From an uncultured Draconibacterium sp. (lineage in GTDB: Bacteria; Bacteroidota; Bacteroidia; Bacteroidales; Prolixibacteraceae): a stretch of 64,000 nucleotides of DNA. Below the pieces are notes generated by a model. It was not told the origin of the DNA. It saw only the letters and a program-made list of their open reading frames with translations, and did no database searches. Positions 1 to 9,246 of the stretch are shown here, piece by piece. The DNA lies in the NCBI RefSeq assembly GCF_913063105.1, contig NZ_CAJXYQ010000019.1:1-64000 (forward strand), written 5' to 3'. Made by a program: the position numbers and the translations under genes. How positions within the stretch are numbered: position 1 is the stretch's first letter; each line of letters starts with the position of its first letter.

Positions 1-152
1 GCGGAAATCAGCCTTAGCTAAATGAAGGCCTGCCCGGCGAGGGTTTAAGCTTATTAATTGATTCGGCTTTCATATTAGCAAGCTAATTAAATGAGTTGCT
101 CCACCTGAAATTCTAACTGATCCCTTAAAACTGTGGTAATCGGAAATAAGGT
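1..152. other. Unassigned left edge of window
   Basis: No gene can be supported here. A forward frame reads open from base 1 to a stop at about 19-21, so the edge might hold the last codons of a gene lying to the left, but the fragment is too short to judge. No clear terminator or promoter was seen. Confidence 0.3.
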
Positions 153-806
153 TTAGTTCAGACTGTATAACACCGAAAAAAAGTGCATAATGCTACCAGC
201 TAAAACAAATAAATGCCAAATGCCATGCCCGTATTTCAGGTTTCTCCATGCATAAAATATTACGCCAATAGAGTAACAGCCTCCTCCAATAAAAAGAAAG
301 GCAATACTTGACCCGGGAAGGTTTTTAACAATCGGGCCAATGGCCATCAAAAACATCCAGCCCATGGCCAGGTAAATGCCTACCATCAGTTTTCTGAAGC
401 GGGTTAAATATATCGACCGAATGACCACTCCTGTAATAGCCAGTGCCCAAATTATTCCAAAAAGGGTCCACCCTAATGCTCCCCGAATTGTGGTAAGTAC
501 AAATGGAGTATAGGTGCCGGCTATGAGTAAAAAAATGGCTGCATGATCGAATCTGACAAATAAATTTTTAAGTTTTTCTTTTGTGAAACTATGGTAAAGG
601 GTTGAAGATAAGTAAAGTAATACCAGGGTGCTGCCAAAAATGCTAAAACTTACCACGTGCCATACATTTCCTTTTATAGCCGCAAAAACCACCAATAAAA
701 CCAGGGCAGCTATACTTAGCAATGTTCCAATTCCATGGGTAATACTATTAAAAATCTCCTCTCCAAGTGATAATGACCTGTATCCTGCTTCACTTTTCCT
801 TCTCAT
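153..806 (-). CDS. Hemolysin III / PAQR family membrane protein (TrhA-like)
   Basis: A 217-residue integral membrane protein with about seven hydrophobic segments. It carries the family signature residues: a His in the first segment region (SITHGIG, about residues 21-27), STLYHS near 68-73, FDHAAIF near 86-92, and a C-terminal WHLFVLAGSIMHF containing the other conserved histidines. These are the putative metal-binding residues of the HlyIII/PAQR fold. Bacterial members (TrhA/YqfA) are linked to membrane-energy or fatty-acid homeostasis, and the haemolysin name is historical. It stands alone between intergenic stretches. Family call is firm, physiological role is not. Confidence 0.9.
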   Translation of the reverse strand: MRRKSEAGYRSLSLGEEIFNSITHGIGTLLSIAALVLLVVFAAIKGNVWHVVSFSIFGSTLVLLYLSSTLYHSFTKEKLKNLFVRFDHAAIFLLIAGTYTPFVLTTIRGALGWTLFGIIWALAITGVVIRSIYLTRFRKLMVGIYLAMGWMFLMAIGPIVKNLPGSSIAFLFIGGGCYSIGVIFYAWRNLKYGHGIWHLFVLAGSIMHFFSVLYSLN

Positions 807-967
807 AGTAGTTGTTTTTCGAATAGATTTTAAATTTAGTCGAATTTACGCAAAAAAAGCATTTGATTTAGCCATAGGATTCAATTCAAAATAAGCGACA
901 GTGTTAATCGCTAGTAGGTCAGCTGTTTAGGCGTGTTGTGCTGCGGAAAATTTAGAATTGCCATGGT

Positions 968-1477
968 TTATTTAGGACCAATAAGTTCAATAAAAGTTCC
1001 GTCAGGATCTTGCACGAGCAAAAAATACCGGTTGTCGCCAAGGGTAGATGGTTCGCCGCTTAATATTTTTACCTGGTGTTTTTTTGCACGTTCCATTATC
1101 GGTATTAAGTGCTTTACAAATATGGTAATATATTGCATGCCGGTATCGTCGGTCATAAATTTTTGTTCCGGATGTTTTGCTGTTGTTCCAACACTCATAA
1201 GCTTCCATTCGCTGGCTTGCTAGCTGTCTTCCAGTTTTAAAACACTTACATCAAGCTGGTAGCTGTCAGTTAAACCAAGCGCCTGACATTTTTCTTTTGA
1301 TACAGAAAACTCGCCGGTTTTTGTCATTCCAATAACATTGGTGTAGAAATCAATTGATTTTTGCAGATCTTCAACTACCAGGCCAATGCTAATGGCTGAT
1401 TTACTAAATTCGCTTTGAGCCATGGAAACGACCGAAAAAATACATAGAATAGCCAGGGTAAAAAGACTTTTTTTCAT
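968..1477 (-). pseudogene. Secreted VOC/glyoxalase-fold protein interrupted by an in-frame amber codon
   Basis: Two open segments lie in the same reverse frame: 1220-1477 (85 residues, signal peptide ending VVSMAQ, then ISIGLVVEDLQKSIDFYTNVIGM, the first VOC half) and 968-1198 (76 residues, ending LLVQDPDGTFIELIGPK, the second VOC half with the usual metal-ligand Glu). They are separated by one TAG at 1220-1222 and six or seven sense codons with no frame change. Read through the TAG, the gene is 170 codons, a normal size for a secreted VOC protein. The simplest reading is a nonsense mutation or a base-call error. A signal peptide on a VOC protein is uncommon but known in Bacteroidota. Function unknown. 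Confidence 0.75.
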
Positions 1478-1539
1478 TGCTAAGGTTTTAGTTTATTTTG
1501 GTACCTGATAAAAGTAAAAAATTAAAAGCAGGAAAAGGA

Positions 1540-1570
1540 TTTGTGTAGCGCCAAAGTTGCTCTATCTTTA
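1540..1570 (+). promoter_or_regulatory. Bacteroidota-type promoter for the 124-residue protein
   Basis: TTTG at 1540-1543, 19-nt spacer, TATCTTTA at 1563-1570 (7 of 8 to TAnnTTTG). It lies 13 nt before the ATG at 1584, so the leader would be very short. Confidence 0.45.
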
Positions 1571-1583
1571 TAAAAAATTGAAA

Positions 1584-1958
1584 ATGAATTTACCAGTTGT
1601 GAATAATACCAATCTTGAATCGTTGATGGATAAGGCAGAGATTGTTCAGCAAACGGCCGAGCAGATTATGAAAGATTTTGGAATGTTTGGCGTTGAAATA
1701 ACATTTTCGGGCGATATCGATAATGCCTATCAGGAGCTTCATCAGCAACTTATTGACCAGATAAGTTTACTGGTTGAGCGTAACTATGATTTATTGCTTT
1801 CGGTATTGTACCAGGTAGACATTACCAATCGCGAAATTGTTCAGGCTGAAAAGGATCTGCCTCATTATTCACATATTGAAATTATTGCACACCAGGTAAT
1901 TGCCCGCGATTTAAAAAAAGTTCTGCTCAGGCGCTACTTTAAAATGAAGGGACAGTAA
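1584..1958 (+). CDS. Conserved-looking cytoplasmic protein of unknown function
   Basis: A 124-residue, mostly helical, soluble protein with no signal peptide or membrane segment. The ATG at 1584 (MNLPVVNN) is preferred over the upstream TTG-type start at 1557 because the promoter's -7 element overlaps that start. The segment IDNAYQELHQQLIDQISLLVERNYDLLLSVLYQVDI is strongly amphipathic and could form helical hairpins. I do not recognise a family. It is monocistronic, closed by a hairpin terminator at 1976-2004, and convergent with the next gene. Confidence 0.7.
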   Translation: MNLPVVNNTNLESLMDKAEIVQQTAEQIMKDFGMFGVEITFSGDIDNAYQELHQQLIDQISLLVERNYDLLLSVLYQVDITNREIVQAEKDLPHYSHIEIIAHQVIARDLKKVLLRRYFKMKGQ

Positions 1959-1975
1959 ATGAAACTTAGGGATAT

Positions 1976-2004
1976 AAAAAAAGCGTCAGTCGACGCTTTT
2001 TTTT
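1976..2004. terminator. Bidirectional intrinsic terminator
   Basis: A11-bp stem (AAAAAAGCGTC / GACGCTTTTTT) around an AGTC loop, with T and A runs on both sides. It sits between two convergent genes and can serve both. Confidence 0.85.
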
Positions 2005-2008
2005 GTAT

Positions 2009-2458
2009 TTAGTTTCCAAAAATATACCTGATATTTAGTCCAAATCCTTTTGCATGAAAATCTGTTTCTTCAACAATACTTATTGCCGGACGCCAATCAG
2101 CTCCAAGTGCGATAGGTATTCCGTTAAAGCGGTATTCTAATCCAATTTCTCCAACAGCCCCCAGCCAAAATGGGTCGTCAATCCAAATATAAGGGCCAAC
2201 ACCAACATACCAGTTAAAGGCTTCACCGGCAAGCGGGCGGTAAAGAAAATCCCAGATAAGGTCTATTCCCAGACCATCGCCAAACGAAACATCGGCGTGT
2301 ACGCGGCTAAACTGGCCGGTGCTAAAAATACCGTCAATTGCAACGTTACCTCCCGAAACATCTCCAAATCGAACACCTAATTCTTGTGCATTGGATGTAA
2401 TTGTGCCTACGATAATTATGGCCATGACCACCATAATTTTTACCATTGTTTTTTTCAT
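2009..2458 (-). CDS. Small outer-membrane beta-barrel-like protein
   Basis: 149 residues with a signal peptide (cleavage near TSNAQ, about residue 24). The mature part alternates polar and aromatic or hydrophobic residues in short strands with Gly turns and ends in an aromatic-rich strand (GFGLNIRYIFGN), the pattern of an OmpW/OmpX-size barrel of about eight strands. No known ligand-binding motif was seen. It shares a bidirectional terminator with the convergent upstream gene. Function unknown. Confidence 0.7.
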   Translation of the reverse strand: MKKTMVKIMVVMAIIIVGTITSNAQELGVRFGDVSGGNVAIDGIFSTGQFSRVHADVSFGDGLGIDLIWDFLYRPLAGEAFNWYVGVGPYIWIDDPFWLGAVGEIGLEYRFNGIPIALGADWRPAISIVEETDFHAKGFGLNIRYIFGN

Positions 2459-2603
2459 AATCTATTATTTAATAAAATTGTGTTCGTATGTTTTGAGTTT
2501 AATTTACAGAATAAATGGCTAATTTATTTCATTCAGAAACATAAAATTTAGATAAAAGTTTGAAAATTGAAATAAACCGGTCAAAATGAACCGGGCTTTC
2601 GGC

Positions 2604-3446
2604 TTATAAAGGCCTGGCAACCATTATTCCATTTGCTGTTTTTCTTTCGCTGAGATACTTGTATAACGTTTGGCTGGATAGAACTACTTTTTTTGCGTTT
2701 GTAGAAGCATGCATAAAATATAATTCATCATTTTTAAAAACAATTATTCCAACATGAATGATATCCAAGCCTTCAATATTGGTTGTAATTCCAAAAATAT
2801 CTCCGTCTTGAAGCAAGTGTTTTATACTTTCTAATTTTTCGGTGGGAATATAAAACAGTTTACTGCGTGTTAACTGATGCTCTATTTTTGTCAGGTCTTG
2901 GATGTATGCTGTATTGTTTTTTAATTGTGGGTAGCTGTTTGGGTGCTTGCTCATAAAGTTTATTGTTTTGTGGTAAGGCGTGTTTACGAGCTCCTTTGAT
3001 AATGATTCGACAAGCATTTTTTGGTCGTTATTGTAAATCCAATCGCTAAAATAATGCAGGCGAGAGGGGTAGCCTTTAATTTGTCCATTGCGGTAACGAA
3101 TTTGTTTTAATTGATAAGTAAAGGTATCAAAGTCCGGATTTCTTGTTTTTACAGTTTGCGCAATGGCAAGGCAGTTTTCGGCAAAGGTGGTGCAATCCAT
3201 TTCTCTTAAATTAACGACCAAATGTTCCGGCTCTATTTCAAGTGTGTGCGCAGTGTATGGTGTGTTCATCAATAGTTTGCTGCACATAACTACCAATTCG
3301 GCCGTAGTTTTATCTTTATGAGCTACCATACTGCATAGTAGCTGATTGAAAATTTGTTCATCCTGGATTGTACTGCTAACCTGGGTAAAGGCGTTTCCAT
3401 ACAATAAGAAGAAAACGCTGATTAATAGTATAATTTTCTTTTTCAT
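2604..3446 (-). CDS. DUF1460 (N-acetylmuramoyl-alanine amidase-like) secreted protein
   Basis: 280 residues. A signal peptide ends near YGNAFTQ. The DUF1460 landmarks are present: REMDCTTFAENCLAI (about 82-96) with the candidate catalytic Cys, a YPSRLHYFSDWI block (about 126-137), and a C-terminal DGDIFGITT...DIIHVGI and HAST segment supplying a catalytic His, as in NlpC/P60-like cysteine amidases. Known relatives act on peptidoglycan or muropeptides in the periplasm. Length fits the family. The gene appears monocistronic. Confidence 0.85.
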   Translation of the reverse strand: MKKKIILLISVFFLLYGNAFTQVSSTIQDEQIFNQLLCSMVAHKDKTTAELVVMCSKLLMNTPYTAHTLEIEPEHLVVNLREMDCTTFAENCLAIAQTVKTRNPDFDTFTYQLKQIRYRNGQIKGYPSRLHYFSDWIYNNDQKMLVESLSKELVNTPYHKTINFMSKHPNSYPQLKNNTAYIQDLTKIEHQLTRSKLFYIPTEKLESIKHLLQDGDIFGITTNIEGLDIIHVGIIVFKNDELYFMHASTNAKKVVLSSQTLYKYLSERKTANGIMVARPL

Positions 3447-3505
3447 TTAATTTACTGATGGCTTAAAGTTAAGGATATTGTTTGTATACTGGCTAATCAG
3501 AGAAA

Positions 3506-3625
3506 TCAAATACTCCCCAATAATCGTAGGCCAAACCAAACGGTAAGTAAAAGTAAGGTGAGGGCAAAAAATGAATACAAAATAATGCGGGCTCTTTTGT
3601 TGGGCTTTTTATTTTTTGTATGCAT
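3506..3625 (-). CDS. Small single-pass membrane protein (39 residues)
   Basis: An ATG ORF of 39 codons starting at 3625. The product begins MHTKNKKPNKRAR, a strongly basic N-terminus, followed by one hydrophobic segment (about residues 14-35) and ends LLGSI. This is the inside-positive layout of a single transmembrane microprotein. It lies in the otherwise empty gap between the DUF1460 gene and the following + strand gene. Coding status is inferred from composition only. Confidence 0.45.
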   Translation of the reverse strand: MHTKNKKPNKRARIILYSFFALTLLLLTVWFGLRLLGSI

Positions 3626-3766
3626 TTTGTGAATTTATTATTCTATTTAATATGTTGATATACGGCGAAATAACAATGAGGTTATATGAAGTAAAAAAAT
3701 GCCGGATGTTGTAAGAGAACTTAAAAAAACAGATATTTGTTGGCAGCATTAAACTGCTTGTGGGCG

Positions 3767-4456
3767 ATGAAAAGATTTCTACTTCTATTTACAGGTGTAC
3801 TGATGTGTGCTTATTTTAGTAAGGCACAAGGGTACTTATCAGATGTTCAGTTTGATAAAGTTGGGCAATTGGAAGTGGCTCAGTACGTGCAGGTGCAAAT
3901 GAATAATAATACAGCAACCTTTATGGATGTTAAACCATCGCTTGAGCCTACAGCAAGTATCGATGGTTTTCGTTTTCACGAACGGGAATATATTGTAAAG
4001 GATAGTTTGTTAAAGGTTTGGTCGCACTATATTCACACCAATCCATCGGTAGCCTGGAATGCGTCGCGTTTTTCATTTGGCTTGTTGTATTCAAAAAACA
4101 GTAATCAACTTGTATATCCAAACGAATATGTAGATGGTATTGATGCCGGACAAATAATTTATTTAAACCTACATGTTTTAAAACTAAAAAAACTGGCCAC
4201 CGCATTTGAGATAACTACTGTTGATACGAACGATAAAGTTATTGAATTCAGTTATGTAGCTGATAATATAACACACGGAAAACAACAGCTGAGTTTTAGT
4301 CAAACACGCAAAGGCTATACAAAAATTACGCATCGAACTTATTTTAAAAGCCAGTCGGTTTTGCGCGACCATTTTTTATATCCATATTTCCATACCCGCC
4401 TTGCCAACACTTACCATCGCAACATGAAGCGCATTTATAAAGCAGCAGGTGAGTGA
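3767..4456 (+). CDS. Secreted protein of unknown function
   Basis: 229 residues starting at the ATG at 3767, chosen because it gives a clean signal peptide (MKRFLLLFTGVLMC... cleaved near SKAQ). The mature protein is predicted soluble with mixed alpha/beta composition, and has no lipobox, repeat or catalytic motif I recognise. It lies 130 bp before the PUL sensor gene, but nothing ties it to that locus. Probably periplasmic or exported. Confidence 0.65.
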   Translation: MKRFLLLFTGVLMCAYFSKAQGYLSDVQFDKVGQLEVAQYVQVQMNNNTATFMDVKPSLEPTASIDGFRFHEREYIVKDSLLKVWSHYIHTNPSVAWNASRFSFGLLYSKNSNQLVYPNEYVDGIDAGQIIYLNLHVLKLKKLATAFEITTVDTNDKVIEFSYVADNITHGKQQLSFSQTRKGYTKITHRTYFKSQSVLRDHFLYPYFHTRLANTYHRNMKRIYKAAGE

Positions 4457-4588
4457 CGTGTTCAAAAGAGAATATTGGGGATGTAAAGACTATTTGTGCG
4501 CGTTGCGTTTTGACTCCTGAAACTACCTATACTGTCGGAAATTAATTAATTTGAATTAAATTCGTTTCCTAATTAAAAATAGATTTGT

Positions 4589-7500
4589 GTGAGAAGTTTG
4601 CTATCATTTTGTTTCATTTTGTTTGCTTTTGTTGTTTTCGGGCAAAACTATTCCAATCTGAAGTTTGAGAAATATACTACCTCTGCCGGTCTGTCCAGTA
4701 GTACCTGTACCGAAATATATCAGGATAGTGATGGTTTCTTATGGTTTGGCACTATTGATGGTTTGAATAAATATGATGGTTATACATTTAAAACCTATAA
4801 GCCTTCTATAACCGATCCTTTTGCGATAAGTAATAACAGGATACTTTCAATAACTGGTGATAAAACGGGAAATCTTTGGGTGGGAACCTGGAATGGATTA
4901 AACGTATTTGATCGCGAAAGAGAACTGTTTTATCGTATAGTTTTAGGAACCGAAAAGGATGCAGCGTACAATAGCCTCAATGTGATTAACGATGTGTTTT
5001 TTGATGAACAGAATAATAAAGTATGGGTTGCAACCAATAATGGAGTCTGTTTAATCAGTCTTGTAGAAGATTATCTGGATAGGATAGACGAACTGCCGAT
5101 ACAATATTATGTGCACAGTCCATATAGCGGCAAATCGTTGGATCACAACGAGGTTACAACAGTTTTTAAAGACAATAAAGGCAATATTTGGCTGGGCACC
5201 AATGGCAAGTGTTTAAATAAATATGACCAGGCAACAAACTCATTCAACCGCATACTTATTGATGTTAGCAGTGATTTTATTTTAGGGCATTTACCTAAAA
5301 TTTTTATCGAAGATTTTGATGGCGATTTCTGGATTGGAAACGATCTTTCGAAAATGGTTGTATGGAATAAATCCGAAAATATTTTTGAAATTCGGAATAT
5401 TGTCGAAAATTCAATCCCAATATTTGATATTTATATCGACAGTAAAGGTGTTTTTTGGATTACAACCGATGGTTATGGTATCTTTCTTTACGATAAGAAA
5501 CTGGGCATTTTAAAACATTTGGAACATGATGAAAACAATCAGTTCTCCATACCTAATAACCAGATATCTTCAGCTCTTGAGGATAAGGCAGGAATTTATT
5601 GGTTGTCTACCTACAATGAAGGAATATGTAAATTAGTATTATCTAAATCAAATTTTAAACATTATTTTCATAAACCAGGGGTAGTAAACTCTTTGAGTTC
5701 AGAAAGGGCGCAATCGGTAATTCAAGATGACGATGGAAGAATCTGGATTGGAACAGATGGTGGAGGGCTTAACCTTTTTAATCAGGATACCGAAACGTTT
5801 CAACACTTTTTAGCTGATGAAGCAGATGAGAACTCGCTGAGCTCTAATAAAATAACTTATCTTGAAAAAAGTTGCAATAACTATTTGTGGATTTGCACCT
5901 GGGACCGCGGGCTTAACTTATTTAATCCTACAACACATCAATTTAAACGTTTTGTTAACGATCCGAATAATCCGAACTCCATAGGTGACAATTCGGTCTG
6001 GTGTGCAAAAGAAGATAAAAACGGTGGTTTGTGGATAGGTACGCAAACAGCAGGTTTAAATTATTTTGACTACAAAAAAAATCAATTCATTCGTTTTTTA
6101 ACTAATCCGGCCGATACAAACAGTATCAAAAGTAATTTTGTTTTTTCCTTGCATATCGATTCTAAAAACAGGTTGTTTATAGGTACCTCAATGGGTTTAA
6201 ATGTTTTAAATCTTAATGAAGCCTACAATAAAGGTATTGTTAATGTTGACTTTAAACTTTTAAAAAATGAGAAGATTCAGGGATACCGGATTAACTTTAT
6301 AAACGAAGACCACGAAGGAAATATCTGGTTAGGTACCGATTTGGGCTTACATCAACTGGATGGTTCGTTAAATTATATTCGTTCGTATACTGATAAAGAT
6401 GGCTTACCTAATAACCTGATTGTAGGTATTCAGGAAGATGATCATGGATTTTTATGGATTACATCAAAAGGTGGCCTTACGCAATTTAACCCTAAAACAA
6501 ACGAATTTGTAAACTATACCAGCAATGATGGAATTCAAGGAATTGAGTTTCAAAGTAAATCAATAGATATTACCAACGATGGTAAAATTATAGTTGGCGG
6601 TATTAACGGGGTGAATATTTTTGATCCGGAGAATTTTATACATAAACCCGATAGCATCCTTCCGGTATTAACACAATTGCGACTTTTTAATAATCCGGTA
6701 GGAGTAGGAGATACCCTGAAAAACAGGGTTTTATTACCAAAACCTCTGGCAGATCTTGATTTAATTGAGTTAAAATATGATGAAAGACATATTTCTTTCG
6801 ATTTTGTAGCACTCTATTATGCAAACCCAGAGCGTATTAACTATGCTTACCGAATGAAAAACCTGGATAATGATTTTATTCTTTCAGGTTCGAACCGGAC
6901 TGCAAATTACTCGAGCCTGCTACCTGGCGATTATGAATTTGAAGTAAAAACATCGCTCTACAGCCATTGGGACAATGCAGGGCAAACAAGTATTAAAATT
7001 AAGGTTTTACCGCCTCCGTGGAAATCATGGTGGGCGTATACTTTGTATGTTATTCTGGCAGTTTTAATTACATGGGTTACTTTAAAATATTATACAAAAA
7101 TTGTAAACGAAGAGAAAGAGCATGAACTGGATCAACTGAAACTTCGTTTTTTTATTAATGTCGCTCATGAGTTTAGAACACCATTAACTCTGATTTTAAA
7201 CCCTGTTGATAAGATTCTCGAATCTGAAAATATTGATGAGGTAAAAGATTCGGCAAAAACAATTCAGCGTAGTTCGCATCGTTTGTTAAATCTTGTCAAT
7301 CAGATCCTTGATTTCAGAAAAGTAGATATGGGAAAAGCAGAAATAAGCCTGCTTGAGGGAGATGTAATCAATTTCTCGAACCTGGTTTTTGATTTCTTTA
7401 AGGATATGGCCGAACAGAAAAATATTCAATATATTTTTTCTCCGGCAGTAAAAAGCCTTACAAGCAAATTCGACCCTGATAAGCTTGAGAAAATATTGAC

Positions 7501-8758
7501 AAACCTGTTGTCTAATGCCTTGAAATATACTGGTATTAACGGAAAAGTAGAACTGGTGATAAGTAAAAAGACAGCAAAAATAAGGTCAAAATCTTATCCG
7601 TTTTCACGAACACCAATGCAAGAAGTGCTGGAAATAATGATTATTGATAATGGAATCGGATTTTCTTCCGATCATCTAAAAAATGTTTTTAGTCGTTTTT
7701 ATAAACCAGATAACACAAAAACAGGAACAGGGATTGGTTTAAATTATACAAAAAGCCTGGTAGATTTATTGGGTGGATCAATAGATGTTGAAAGTAGAAA
7801 AAGTGAAGGAACAACGGTTGTTGTTAAGCTTCCCATGTTGTTGGATCATCGTGCTAAAGAAGTTAAAAAATTATTGCCGGGAGAATACAGTTTTGACCAG
7901 GTTTCTATTCAGTCAGTTGAATATGAAATTGAAAGTACCGATAGTGTGGAAGAAGGAAGTGTTCACTCTGTGTCGATAGATGAGAGCAGTGATGGTCGGG
8001 AAAAAACAATCCTGATTGTAGAAGATAATAAATTGCTTCAATCACAATTAAAACAGGAGCTGGAAACAAAATATCGGGTTTTTCAATCGTTCAATGGCGA
8101 AGATGGTTTAAAAAAGGCGCTCCGGTATTTTCCCGATATTATTGTTAGCGATGTTATGATGCCTGAAATGGATGGATTTGAGTTGTGTAAGAGCTTAAAG
8201 AATAATTTTGATACCTGCCATATACCCGTAATTCTGCTAACAGCAAGAAATTTGGATAAGGACAAAATTGAAGGCTTTATAACGGGAGCCGATGATTATA
8301 TTCCCAAGCCATTTAATATGAACGTACTTAAAATCAGGCTGGAGAATTTAATCGCGTCAAGGCTTAAACTTCGCGAAAAATATAATGCTCCGGGGGGGGT
8401 GTATATTTCGAAAGAAGTTACCACCAATTCAACCGACGAGGCATTTCTTGATAAAGCTACTAGAGTAATTATTGATAATATCGATAAATCTGACTTTAAT
8501 CTTGAAGCCCTGTTAAAGGAACTTTCGGTTAGTCGCACAACCTTCTTCCGAAAAATTACCTCGATCACCGGCCATTCTCCAACACAGTTTATTCGAACGG
8601 TTAGATTAAAGTACGCAGCTGATTTGTTAATAAACAAAAAACTTCCAATTAAAGAAGTAGCATATATGTCTGGATTTAATTCTACTTCCTACTTCAGTAA
8701 AACATTCAGGGAACATTTCAAAATAACTCCCAATGAATACATAGCACGCAATAGTTAG
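4589..8758 (+). CDS. Hybrid two-component system (HTCS) PUL regulator
   Basis: 1389 residues. Order: signal peptide, two-component-regulator propeller repeats (about 30-690, repeated DGxLWxGT-type blades), Y_Y_Y domain (about 730-805), one TM segment (WWAYTLYVILAVLITWVTL, about 812-830), HisKA with HEFRTPLTL (phospho-His about 860), HATPase (DNGIGF, GTGIGL), receiver domain (ILIVEDN about 1140, phospho-Asp in VSDVMMP about 1187) and an AraC-type HTH (about 1300-1385). The periplasmic propeller senses a glycan fragment and the AraC domain activates the PUL. Translation starts at GTG 4589, because an in-frame TAG lies only three codons upstream and no ATG gives the signal peptide. Confidence 0.95.
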   Translation: MRSLLSFCFILFAFVVFGQNYSNLKFEKYTTSAGLSSSTCTEIYQDSDGFLWFGTIDGLNKYDGYTFKTYKPSITDPFAISNNRILSITGDKTGNLWVGTWNGLNVFDRERELFYRIVLGTEKDAAYNSLNVINDVFFDEQNNKVWVATNNGVCLISLVEDYLDRIDELPIQYYVHSPYSGKSLDHNEVTTVFKDNKGNIWLGTNGKCLNKYDQATNSFNRILIDVSSDFILGHLPKIFIEDFDGDFWIGNDLSKMVVWNKSENIFEIRNIVENSIPIFDIYIDSKGVFWITTDGYGIFLYDKKLGILKHLEHDENNQFSIPNNQISSALEDKAGIYWLSTYNEGICKLVLSKSNFKHYFHKPGVVNSLSSERAQSVIQDDDGRIWIGTDGGGLNLFNQDTETFQHFLADEADENSLSSNKITYLEKSCNNYLWICTWDRGLNLFNPTTHQFKRFVNDPNNPNSIGDNSVWCAKEDKNGGLWIGTQTAGLNYFDYKKNQFIRFLTNPADTNSIKSNFVFSLHIDSKNRLFIGTSMGLNVLNLNEAYNKGIVNVDFKLLKNEKIQGYRINFINEDHEGNIWLGTDLGLHQLDGSLNYIRSYTDKDGLPNNLIVGIQEDDHGFLWITSKGGLTQFNPKTNEFVNYTSNDGIQGIEFQSKSIDITNDGKIIVGGINGVNIFDPENFIHKPDSILPVLTQLRLFNNPVGVGDTLKNRVLLPKPLADLDLIELKYDERHISFDFVALYYANPERINYAYRMKNLDNDFILSGSNRTANYSSLLPGDYEFEVKTSLYSHWDNAGQTSIKIKVLPPPWKSWWAYTLYVILAVLITWVTLKYYTKIVNEEKEHELDQLKLRFFINVAHEFRTPLTLILNPVDKILESENIDEVKDSAKTIQRSSHRLLNLVNQILDFRKVDMGKAEISLLEGDVINFSNLVFDFFKDMAEQKNIQYIFSPAVKSLTSKFDPDKLEKILTNLLSNALKYTGINGKVELVISKKTAKIRSKSYPFSRTPMQEVLEIMIIDNGIGFSSDHLKNVFSRFYKPDNTKTGTGIGLNYTKSLVDLLGGSIDVESRKSEGTTVVVKLPMLLDHRAKEVKKLLPGEYSFDQVSIQSVEYEIESTDSVEEGSVHSVSIDESSDGREKTILIVEDNKLLQSQLKQELETKYRVFQSFNGEDGLKKALRYFPDIIVSDVMMPEMDGFELCKSLKNNFDTCHIPVILLTARNLDKDKIEGFITGADDYIPKPFNMNVLKIRLENLIASRLKLREKYNAPGGVYISKEVTTNSTDEAFLDKATRVIIDNIDKSDFNLEALLKELSVSRTTFFRKITSITGHSPTQFIRTVRLKYAADLLINKKLPIKEVAYMSGFNSTSYFSKTFREHFKITPNEYIARNS

Positions 8759-9246
8759 GTTTTTTCTAATCCACTACTGAAGTATCTGATAATTTTTTAC
8801 TATGTAATGGTTGTACAATTTTTATTGCCATAATGCGAGCTACGCTAAAATTCGTCGTTTAAATAACTACTTGTGGTTCATAAGTTATACTGCCTGAACC
8901 ATTTGTTATATTGCCTGGTCAGAGGTGCTTGTTATAAAAAGTGCTTTTGGCTGGCGGGGTGTATATAAATAGCAGATAGTTAGTTGTTTGGGTGGTTTTG
9001 TTTGTTGTGGTTTTGCGAGGTTTTTGATGGTGTTTTTTTTTATGTGGCCCATAATTTACATCGATTGGATTATGAATTACAGTCGAATTATTAAACACTT
9101 TTTAACATTGCAATATGGTTTATTTGAGCGATACAAATTTTATGCGTTTTGTTCAAATTTTCAGAGTAAACTGACAATAAGAATCGATTGAAACTTTAAA
9201 TATTTTGAGTGATTATTAAATCAATAATTCTGTTAAAATCTAAATT
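8759..9246. other. PUL control region between the sensor and susC
   Basis: 488 bp without a credible gene: the open frame at 8988-9191 has poor composition and no start context. It contains the 21-bp-spaced direct repeats described separately. No full TTTG/TAnnTTTG promoter was found. Near-matches such as TTTATTTG at 9119-9126 lack a well-spaced -33 element, as would suit an activator-dependent promoter. Confidence 0.6.
8875..8940. promoter_or_regulatory. Candidate HTCS operator (direct repeats)
   Basis: GTTATACTGCCTG at 8884-8896 recurs as GTTATATTGCCTG at 8905-8917, exactly 21 bp (two helical turns) apart, with a weaker GTTATA at 8931. The first copy is also bracketed by GGTTCA (8875-8880) and TGAACC (8895-8900). 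Tandem sites two turns apart are typical for AraC-family dimers, and the position upstream of susC fits. Inference from pattern and position. Confidence 0.5.

Noticed and set aside
4580..4587. Perfect -7 element TAGATTTG just before the HTCS GTG start
   Set aside because: Transcription from it would begin after the start codon, there is no -33 at proper spacing (nearest TTTG 26 nt away), and no later start keeps the signal peptide.
8988..9191. 67-residue open frame upstream of susC
   Set aside because: Low-complexity G/T-rich composition, no start context, and it covers the control region; most likely chance.
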